This document shows, one piece after another, positions 1 through 4,694 of a stretch of DNA of 5,025 bases. Position numbers and translations under genes: made by a program. The stretch is taken from positions 1 through 5,025 of the forward strand of contig CAKPPA010000085.1 in the NCBI GenBank assembly GCA_934177025.1, in the 5' to 3' direction. The notes beneath the pieces are model-generated. The model was not told the DNA's origin. It did not search any database and saw nothing but the letters and a program-made list of their open reading frames with translations. Position 1 is the first letter of the stretch. Each line of letters starts with the position of its first letter. The stretch comes from an uncultured Clostridia bacterium. GTDB lineage: Bacteria > Bacillota > Clostridia > Christensenellales > CAG-314.

Positions 1-404
1 TCGTTGGCCGCAATGAGCAGCAACGTGTCGTCCCCCGCCAAGGAACCCAAAAGTTCCGGCAGGTTCATTTGATCCACCACCATGGCGACGGCATTCGCAC
101 TGCCGACAAGCGTTTTGATGACCAGCAAATTGTTGGTGACGACTAGCGAAATGACTGCCTCGCGAAAGACGTTGATAAATTTGTTGGATATTTTGAAATC
201 CATGGTTTTTACGGTGGTGTACTTGTATTTGCCCGACTCGGACTGCGTTTTGACCAGCCCTAATTCCTTGATGTCACGCGAAATGGTTGCCTGCGTTACC
301 TTGTAGCCCGCTTTTGCCAAGCGGTTGACCAAATCCTCCTGCGTTTCCACATCGTTGGAATTGATGATTTCCAAAATTTTTGATTGACGATTGCTTCTTA
401 ACAT
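1..404 (-). CDS. argR: Arginine repressor ArgR/AhrC, C-terminus cut by window edge
   Basis: This is the arginine-responsive transcription regulator, which represses arginine biosynthesis and can activate catabolism as an arginine-bound hexamer. I translated it from the ATG at 404. It begins MLRSNRQSKILEIINS, and 134 codons are visible of the roughly 150 usual for the family, so about 15 C-terminal residues lie outside the window. Residues 1-70 form the winged helix-turn-helix: ETQEDLVNRL is followed by KVTQATISRDIKELGLVK, the family signature, whose SR pair belongs to the DNA-recognition helix. The C-terminal core contains GSANAVAMVVDQ and then LAGDDTLLLIAAN; the GDDT motif belongs to the arginine-binding and trimerisation domain. 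The start is well supported by GGGGGAG (416-410), 5 nt upstream. The gene lies 1 nt after the nadK stop, so it is probably translationally coupled to it. In many Firmicutes recN follows, but that would lie outside this window. Confidence 0.96.
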   Translation of the reverse strand, partial: MLRSNRQSKILEIINSNDVETQEDLVNRLAKAGYKVTQATISRDIKELGLVKTQSESGKYKYTTVKTMDFKISNKFINVFREAVISLVVTNNLLVIKTLVGSANAVAMVVDQMNLPELLGSLAGDDTLLLIAAN

Positions 405-405
405 G

Positions 406-1239
406 TTATCTCCCCCGACCTGTGTTCCATTGCGTTAGTTTTTGAAATAAGCGTGAGTAAAAATCCGACGGATTGAATCGCACGAATTTGGCGTACCGCG
501 TGGATTTGTCCACCGTGAATCGCTCGCCCTCGCTGCATTTTAGCACTTCCTTGCCGTCCACCATTAACAGGACGCCTTTGCCGTTGACTTCGACGGTAAG
601 CGTTTCGGTTTCGCTAAACACAATGGGACGATTGTACAGCGAATGCACGCACAGCGGCACCAATGCGTTTGCACGTAAATTCGGGCTTAAAATCGGCCCG
701 CCTGCCGCCAACGAATACGCCGTGGAGCCGGTAGGCGTGGTGATGATGATTCCGTCGCCCGAAAAGGTGTCGACAAACGCCCCGTCGAGATACGCCGTGA
801 GTTTGGTGGTGTGATTGCGCGTTTCCCGCATGAAAACCACGTCATTTAACCCGTGTGCCGAGCGTTTGCCGTAGGACACTCGCAACATGTGGCGCACGTC
901 CACGGAATAGTTGCCGTCCTTTAACTTTTGGAGCGCAACGGAAATTTCCGTCCGCTCGATTTCCGTCAAAAAGCCCAAATGCCCCGCATTGACCGCAAGG
1001 ATTGCCACGTCGCTGCGCGACGCATAAGGAACAACGGACAGCACGGTGCCGTCCCCGCCGAATACGGCGATGACGTCGCTTTGCGTTGCCAAGTCCTTCA
1101 TTGTTTCCACCGTTGTGCAACCGTCGATTTTTTCCATGGTAAAAATTTCGAACCCTTGCTTTTTTGCTTCCTCAACAAAGGCGAGCATTACGACTTCGCT
1201 TTGTTCGATGGAAAAATTCCTGTAAATTCCGATTTTCAT
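406..1239 (-). CDS. nadK: NAD kinase (ATP/polyphosphate NAD kinase)
   Basis: This enzyme phosphorylates NAD to NADP in the cytosol and is the only known route to NADP in most bacteria. The predicted protein has 277 residues, normal for the family. Visible motifs are GGDGT at 61-65 (nucleotide-binding and catalytic Asp), NAGHLGFL at 84-91, LNDVVF at 131-136 (the conserved Asn-Asp/Glu region), and the long signature at 161-181 with GDG, TPTGSTAYSLAAGG (NAD site). The tail DFYSRLFQKL is typical of Firmicute NAD kinases. I chose the ATG at 1239 because MKIGIYRNF matches the usual family N-terminus. An in-frame GTG at 1263 would add eight residues, but it lies only about 12 nt from the predicted transcription start and has no ribosome site. 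The best Shine-Dalgarno match for the ATG, AAGGA (1260-1256), is unusually far away at 16 nt, so the start is slightly uncertain. The gene is first in a nadK-argR unit with its own promoter. Confidence 0.96.
   Translation of the reverse strand: MKIGIYRNFSIEQSEVVMLAFVEEAKKQGFEIFTMEKIDGCTTVETMKDLATQSDVIAVFGGDGTVLSVVPYASRSDVAILAVNAGHLGFLTEIERTEISVALQKLKDGNYSVDVRHMLRVSYGKRSAHGLNDVVFMRETRNHTTKLTAYLDGAFVDTFSGDGIIITTPTGSTAYSLAAGGPILSPNLRANALVPLCVHSLYNRPIVFSETETLTVEVNGKGVLLMVDGKEVLKCSEGERFTVDKSTRYAKFVRFNPSDFYSRLFQKLTQWNTGRGR
410..416 (-). promoter_or_regulatory. argR ribosome binding site inside the nadK 3' end
   Basis: The minus strand reads GGGGGAG, with 5 nt before the argR ATG. The site lies within the last codons of nadK, whose stop codon (408-406) falls between the site and the argR start. 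Ribosomes finishing nadK would therefore pass directly over it, as expected for translational coupling. Confidence 0.8.
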
Positions 1240-1281
1240 TTCAAAAATCCCGTATTCCTTCACTTTGCATATTGTTTTTAT

Positions 1282-1310
1282 ATTTTACTATAAAATTTAT
1301 AAATATTCAA
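1282..1310 (-). promoter_or_regulatory. SigA-type promoter of nadK-argR
   Basis: On the minus strand, -35 TTGAAT (1310-1305) and -10 TAAAAT (1287-1282) are separated by exactly 17 bp. The -35 matches TTGACA at 4 of 6 positions and the -10 matches TATAAT at 5 of 6. The predicted transcription start is near 1275, leaving a leader of about 36 nt before the ATG at 1239. The promoter sits just after the dxs terminator, so nadK-argR appears to be a separate transcription unit. An imperfect ARG-box-like sequence overlaps the -35. Confidence 0.7.
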
Positions 1311-1317
1311 TTCTTTT

Positions 1318-1370
1318 CGAAAAAATTATTCGGTGTTTTTTGTCCCGCGAAAAACGGGAAAACACCGAAT
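1318..1370 (-). terminator. Intrinsic terminator after dxs
   Basis: A perfect 12-bp inverted repeat joins 1328-1339 (attcggtgtttt) to 1359-1370. Inside it, a further CCCG/CGGG stem (1344-1347 with 1355-1358) encloses a 7-nt loop. In the minus direction the hairpin is followed by AATTTTTTCG, a six-U tract. In the plus direction a T-rich tail (TTTGTTTTT) also follows, so the hairpin could stop both strands, although no plus-strand gene is seen. It lies about 100 nt after the dxs stop and just upstream of the nadK promoter, so it probably ends the OLE-oapA-dxs transcript. Confidence 0.85.
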
Positions 1371-1471
1371 TTGTTTTTACCACTTACCCTAGTCCTTTAT
1401 TACCGCTGTAACCGCATAAACGGAAGTTCGTTTTTTACCGAACGCACGTTTTTCGTTCCGCCGTTTGGCGT
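1371..1471 (-). other. dxs 3' untranslated region with two small hairpins
   Basis: These roughly 100 bases between the dxs stop and its terminator carry no plausible gene. On the minus strand there are two small inverted repeats: CGCC-AAAC-GGCG (1470-1459) and GTTCG/CGAAC around an 8-nt loop (1443-1426). Neither is followed by a U-tract, so I do not call them terminators. They may only shield the 3' end of the message. Confidence 0.45.
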
Positions 1472-3283
1472 TTAAACCCCGTTCGGGCGTAGCGTCTGTT
1501 CGATTTTTGCCGCAACGCTTTCGCCGTCCAGCCCGCAATCGCGGATTTGCTCCGCCACGCTCATGCACTTAATAAAGCGGTCGGGTACGGCAAACGGCAC
1601 GACTTGCCGCCCGCAAGGCGCAAAGTACAGGGAGACGGCACTGCCGAATCCGCCGTTTTGCACGTTTTCCTCCATGGTGAAAATCGCACCCGTTGCGGCG
1701 TTTAAACTTTTTTCGTCCAAAGGTTTGATGCAATTGACGGCAACGACACGCAACGAAAGCCCTTTTTGCTCCAGCCGTTGTGCCGCTTGCAATGCTTCCG
1801 CCGTCATGCGGTTGCCTACGGCGAAAATGCTGCCGTCCTTGCCGCTGCGAAGTTCCTGCCAGCCGCACGGGGAAACGGGAACGGCGCAAACGTCCGCCCC
1901 TTTGGGGTAGCGAATGCAAACAACGCCTGTTTCCGCAACGGCCGCGCGCATTTGCGCCTGAAGTTCCTGCTCGGAACAAGGCGTATAAATTTTCAAATTC
2001 GGCAAGGAGGACAAATAGCTGAGATCAAACAGCCCTTGGTGCGTTTTGCCGTCGCCGCCGACGAAGCCTGCGCGATCGAGCAATAGCACCGCATGCGCGT
2101 TTTGCAAACACAAATCGTGCAACACCGAGTCGTAAGCGCGTTGCAAAAACGTGGAATACACCGCAAAAAACGGCAACAAGCCCCCTTTTGCGAGTCCGCC
2201 CGCAAACGTTACGGCGTGGGCTTCGGCGATGCCGACGTCAAAAAACCGTTCCGGAAAGCGATTGGAAAATTCGCTTAGCCCCGTGGAAAGCGACATTGCC
2301 GCCGTAATTGCCACGATTTTTTCGTTTTCCGCCGCCAACTCGCACAGCGTTTTGCCTGCCGCATCCGAATACGTTGCTTTTTCCGCAGGTTCGTTGGAAA
2401 TCCCGTGGTACAGTTGCGGCGCACGCTCCGCCTCGGCAAAGCCTTTGCCTTTTTTTGTTAAAATATGAAGCAGTACGGGTTTGTCGATGCCTTTTTTTAC
2501 TTGGCGGAACACGCTGATTAAGTCCTTTAAATTGTGCCCGTCGATTGGCCCCACGTACTTTAAATCGAAGTTTTCGAAAAACAAGTTGTTTAAAAACAGG
2601 AATTTTAGCGAACGCTTGATCCAGCGGCCGAATTTCAGCAAAGGTTTGCCGAGTAGCGGAATTTTGCCGATAAAACGTTTGATGCCGCGCTTAAACCCGA
2701 GATAACGCCTGCCGACGCGTAATTTGGAAAGATTGCGCGTGACGCTGCCTACGTTGCGGGAAATGGACATTTCGTTGTCGTTTAAAATTAACAACATGTT
2801 GCGACCCGACACGTTGTTTAGCCCTTCGTACGTAAGCCCGTTGGTTAGGCTGCCATCCCCAATGACGCCGACAATGCGGTAATCCTCCCCCTGCAAGTCC
2901 CTTGCCGCGGCAAGCCCCACGGCGGAGGACACGACCGTGCCGCTGTGACCGGTGAAAAACGGATCGCGCGGGGACTCGTCCGGATTGGAAAAGCCGCTGA
3001 TCCCTCCTTTTTGGCGCAACATGTCGAACTTATCCTTACGACCCGTTAAAATTTTGTGTACGTAACTTTGGTGACCGACGTCCCAAAGAATTTGATCCGT
3101 TTCGTCGAAAACGTAGTGCAAGGCTACGGTCAACTCCACCACGCCGAGATTCGACGCAAGGTGACCTCCCGTCCGAAAAACCGAGTCAACTAAAAAAGTG
3201 CGCAATTCGTCGCACAACGTTTCCAGTTGCTTTTCATTCAATTTTTTTAAATCGGACGTGCCGTGAACGTTTTCCAGAATCAT
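1472..3283 (-). CDS. dxs: 1-deoxy-D-xylulose-5-phosphate synthase (DXS)
   Basis: This thiamine-diphosphate enzyme condenses pyruvate with glyceraldehyde 3-phosphate to make DXP, the entry step of the MEP isoprenoid pathway and a precursor for thiamine and pyridoxal. The protein has 603 residues, slightly short for the family (about 620-640). Visible motifs are TGGHLASNLGVVELTVALH at 38-56 with the substrate-site His41; WDVGHQSYVHKILTGR at 67-82; the ThDP/Mg motif GDGSLTNG at 142-149 with NN at 156-157; NDNEMSIS at 168-175; GPIDGH at 245-250; DVGIAEAHAVTF at 349-360 with catalytic Glu354; YSTFLQRAYD at 376-385; DRAGFVGGDGKTHQG at 403-417; and IRYPKG at 457-462. The start has AAGGA 9 nt upstream. 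The ATG overlaps the oapA stop as ATGA, which indicates translational coupling. Several motif positions depart from the common consensus (GDG-LTGG, SISPNVG, GIAEQHA), so this is a divergent DXS, but the catalytic residues are present. Confidence 0.96.
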   Translation of the reverse strand: MILENVHGTSDLKKLNEKQLETLCDELRTFLVDSVFRTGGHLASNLGVVELTVALHYVFDETDQILWDVGHQSYVHKILTGRKDKFDMLRQKGGISGFSNPDESPRDPFFTGHSGTVVSSAVGLAAARDLQGEDYRIVGVIGDGSLTNGLTYEGLNNVSGRNMLLILNDNEMSISRNVGSVTRNLSKLRVGRRYLGFKRGIKRFIGKIPLLGKPLLKFGRWIKRSLKFLFLNNLFFENFDLKYVGPIDGHNLKDLISVFRQVKKGIDKPVLLHILTKKGKGFAEAERAPQLYHGISNEPAEKATYSDAAGKTLCELAAENEKIVAITAAMSLSTGLSEFSNRFPERFFDVGIAEAHAVTFAGGLAKGGLLPFFAVYSTFLQRAYDSVLHDLCLQNAHAVLLLDRAGFVGGDGKTHQGLFDLSYLSSLPNLKIYTPCSEQELQAQMRAAVAETGVVCIRYPKGADVCAVPVSPCGWQELRSGKDGSIFAVGNRMTAEALQAAQRLEQKGLSLRVVAVNCIKPLDEKSLNAATGAIFTMEENVQNGGFGSAVSLYFAPCGRQVVPFAVPDRFIKCMSVAEQIRDCGLDGESVAAKIEQTLRPNGV

Positions 3284-3912
3284 TTATTTTTTTCCTTTCT
3301 TTCAAACACCGACAACACTTTTGCTACGGCAAAAATAACGCCGTTTGCATTGTTGATGGCAAACCGCTTGCCCAATGCCTTGCCCGTAACCGTAACGGCG
3401 GAAAGCACTGCACTAAACAACACGCTGATAAGCACTTCCTGCGTGCCCGATGCCCCTTCCTTTAAAAATTGCATAGCAACAATGGTTGCCATGCAGGCAC
3501 CGCTGACAATACCGCAAATATCCCCGATGATGTCCGAACAGATGGACGAAACCTTTTCGGCATTTTTTGCCAGTTTCATCGCCTTTTTCGCCCCGCGCAC
3601 TTTGCGTGCCGCCATGGACAAAAACGGCTCGATGTCGCATGCCGCGGACGAAGTGCCGATCATATCGAACACGATGCTGATGGCTACTAACAGCACGACG
3701 ATAGCGTACGCTACCGCAACGTGTGCGTTAGAGAGCACCAATTCGGAACCTAAACTAAACAAAAACGACAATACTAAAGTTAGGATTAAAACCGTAAAAA
3801 TCCAACGGACGTGGCTCTTTTTTTTCTCCCGTTCCTTGGAAGCCTTTTCCGTTTTGATTTTTTCGTCCTTTTTTCCGGTTGCTTTTCCGTTGTCGTCGCT
3901 GATTTTCGACAT
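3280..3912 (-). CDS. oapA: OapA-like OLE-associated membrane protein
   Basis: This is a 210-residue membrane protein. The N-terminus (about 1-36) is highly charged and Lys-rich. Hydrophobic stretches at about 37-58, 65-86, 124-149 and 157-176 suggest four membrane helices; the tail FERKEKNK is basic. Between helices 2 and 3 is a conserved-looking segment with DIEPFLSMAARKVRGAKKAM, AKNAEKVSS and IIGDICGIVSG. I call it OapA from context and build: it lies directly downstream of a large structured RNA and directly upstream of dxs, as OapA does in Bacillus halodurans. OapA is known to bind OLE RNA and place it at the membrane, and the particle has been tied to Mg2+ and other stress responses. The middle segment also faintly recalls the CNNM/CorB (DUF21) membrane domain, without CBS domains. 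I chose the ATG at 3912, which has GGAG 5 nt upstream; extending the frame to 4077 would run into the RNA. The stop overlaps the dxs ATG by 4 nt. Confidence 0.85.
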   Translation of the reverse strand: MSKISDDNGKATGKKDEKIKTEKASKEREKKKSHVRWIFTVLILTLVLSFLFSLGSELVLSNAHVAVAYAIVVLLVAISIVFDMIGTSSAACDIEPFLSMAARKVRGAKKAMKLAKNAEKVSSICSDIIGDICGIVSGACMATIVAMQFLKEGASGTQEVLISVLFSAVLSAVTVTGKALGKRFAINNANGVIFAVAKVLSVFERKEKNK

Positions 3913-3933
3913 AGTTACTCCATTTTTAAAAAT

Positions 3934-3941
3934 AAAAAAAA
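3934..3941 (-). promoter_or_regulatory. U8 tract directly after the OLE closing stem
   Basis: The 3' strand of the closing stem (CACCACC, 3948-3942) runs straight into eight U residues, then AUUUUU, before the oapA ribosome site (GGAG, 3921-3918). A GC-rich helix followed by a U-tract looks like an intrinsic terminator, but the partner strand is some 550 nt upstream. It may give partial termination, or it may mark the 3' end of the mature RNA. Function is inferred. Confidence 0.4.
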
Positions 3942-4512
3942 GGTGGTGATAATTCGGATAAACCTTACGGCATAGGTTCAGTAGGATTTCCCTGCGCATT
4001 ACCCATCGTCGCCGAACGGGCAGTTTCCTTTTAAAATCCGCAGCGTGATGTTGCCACGCACGCAACTGAATCGCCACTCAGACCGTACTATAATCCCCGA
4101 ATTACCGAAATGCAGTCTAGAAGTTTTCCTTTGCAGACACCCTTGGTTCTAGTTTCTTTTGCAATACGAATTTCATCAGGCAAACATTGATTTTCTTCGG
4201 CCGGAATACTTTCCAACGTGAACCCCGAATCCCTTCGCACCACGCAAAACAGGCTACACTGTACACAGCTTTCACCGCATAGCAGGTTTCCCCTTAAGTA
4301 GTAAGCACTTGTGTGTCACCTTCTTAAGTCTCCACGAATTATGGGTTAGGCGGTATGCCATTACTGCTTACCCAAAATTCTTAACTCCCAGCACTGACCC
4401 TCGTTTGGGCAACGAAAGCCGGCACAAGAAACTTCATCGATATGCCCTTTGACGATAGTTTAGCCTCGCCTTCAAAGCAAAAGTATCTGACTAGAATACT
4501 GCACCACCGATT
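3940..4512 (-). ncRNA. ole: OLE RNA (ornate large extremophilic RNA)
   Basis: A gene-free block of about 570 nt is rich in inverted repeats. A perfect long-range stem closes it: 5' GGTGGTG (4508-4502) pairs with CACCACC (3948-3942). Internal hairpins on the minus strand include CTTTGA/TCAAAG soon after the 5' end; CTTTCGTT with AACGAGGG around GCCCA; an 11-position stem with one mismatch at 4380-4336 (GAATT-TGGGT with ACCCA-AATTC); a GAAA-capped wobble-rich hairpin at 4281-4262; GGAA-AGTA-TTCC (4214-4203); GTAAT/ATTAT; GTTGC/GCAAC; GGATTT/AAATCC enclosing CTGC/GCAG; and AACCT/AGGTT (3978-3961). OLE RNAs are about 600 nt, are found in anaerobic and extremophilic Firmicutes, lie between ispA and dxs, and precede oapA; all of that holds here. 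They bind OapA at the membrane. A dedicated promoter lies just upstream. The identification rests on context, size and fold, because I could not run a covariance search. I saw no tmRNA, RNase P or SRP hallmarks. Confidence 0.87.
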
Positions 4513-4518
4513 TTCTAC

Positions 4519-4547
4519 ATTATATCATATTTTTTTCAAAAGCACAA
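4519..4547 (-). promoter_or_regulatory. Extended -10 promoter driving OLE-oapA-dxs
   Basis: The minus strand has a perfect -10 TATAAT (4524-4519) preceded by TGA (4527-4525), the extended -10 form TGn. A weak -35 TTGTGC (4547-4542, 3 of 6) lies at the ideal 17-bp spacing. Transcription should start near 4512, only about 4 nt before the OLE closing stem. The promoter position therefore defines the 5' end of the RNA without processing. A perfect -10 with the TG extension suggests strong expression, which suits an RNA reported as abundant in other hosts. Confidence 0.8.
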
Positions 4548-4560
4548 CTTGCAAAAAAAT

Positions 4561-4600
4561 GGGAAATTTTTGAAAAAAACGCGAAATCGCGAAAATTCCC
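4561..4600 (-). terminator. Probable weak terminator between ispA and OLE
   Basis: In the minus direction a short GC hairpin, CGCG-ATTT-CGCG (4591-4580), is followed by seven T (4579-4573). Around it, GGGAATTTT (4600-4592) can pair with AAAAATTTCCC (4571-4561) with one bulge, giving a longer alternative stem that would absorb the T-tract. The core stem is only 4 bp, so termination may be partial. It lies about 95-120 nt after the ispA stop and just before the OLE promoter. Confidence 0.5.
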
Positions 4601-4694
4601 CTGAAAGTTGCGTAAAAAACAGCAAAATTACCCGATATTCGGCTCCTTTTTGCCAAAGATGCCGTAAATAAGGCGTTGTTTTTGCTTTGCGGCG
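4601..4694 (-). other. ispA 3' region, no gene seen
   Basis: These 94 bases after the ispA stop hold no convincing gene. Two small minus-strand inverted repeats are visible, GGC-AAAAAGGA-GCC and CCGA-ATA-TCGG, adjacent to each other near 4655-4630. I see no promoter or U-tract attached to them. Confidence 0.4.

Noticed and set aside
82..306. A plus-strand reading frame of 74 codons.
   Set aside because: It is antisense to argR, whose protein sequence is unmistakable.
842..1120. A minus-strand reading frame of 92 codons within nadK.
   Set aside because: It is another frame of nadK with Arg/Cys-rich shadow composition and no independent start signal.
1328..1378. The dxs terminator hairpin as an attenuator or riboswitch for nadK.
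   Set aside because: The nadK promoter lies downstream of the hairpin, so the hairpin is not part of the nadK leader.
3922..3933. The palindrome ATTTTTAAAAAT as a regulator site.
   Set aside because: It is a pure AT run between the U-tract and the ribosome site; there is nothing to set it apart from base composition.
3263..3949. A 228-codon plus-strand reading frame opposite the membrane protein.
   Set aside because: It is the antisense shadow of oapA, has no ribosome site or recognisable motif, and spans the dxs start.
3913..4077. An in-frame N-terminal extension of the membrane protein starting at 4077.
   Set aside because: It would run through the 3' part of the structured RNA, has no family-like character, and the ATG at 3912 has a GGAG ribosome site and a sensible basic N-terminus.
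3940..4512. The structured block as tmRNA, RNase P RNA, large SRP RNA or a group II intron.
   Set aside because: There is no tRNA-like 3' end, no RNase P core sequence, no SRP Alu or GGAA core, no intron protein or clear domain V with boundaries, and the context fits OLE much better. A short GCGGTGAAAG stretch resembles domain V only by chance.
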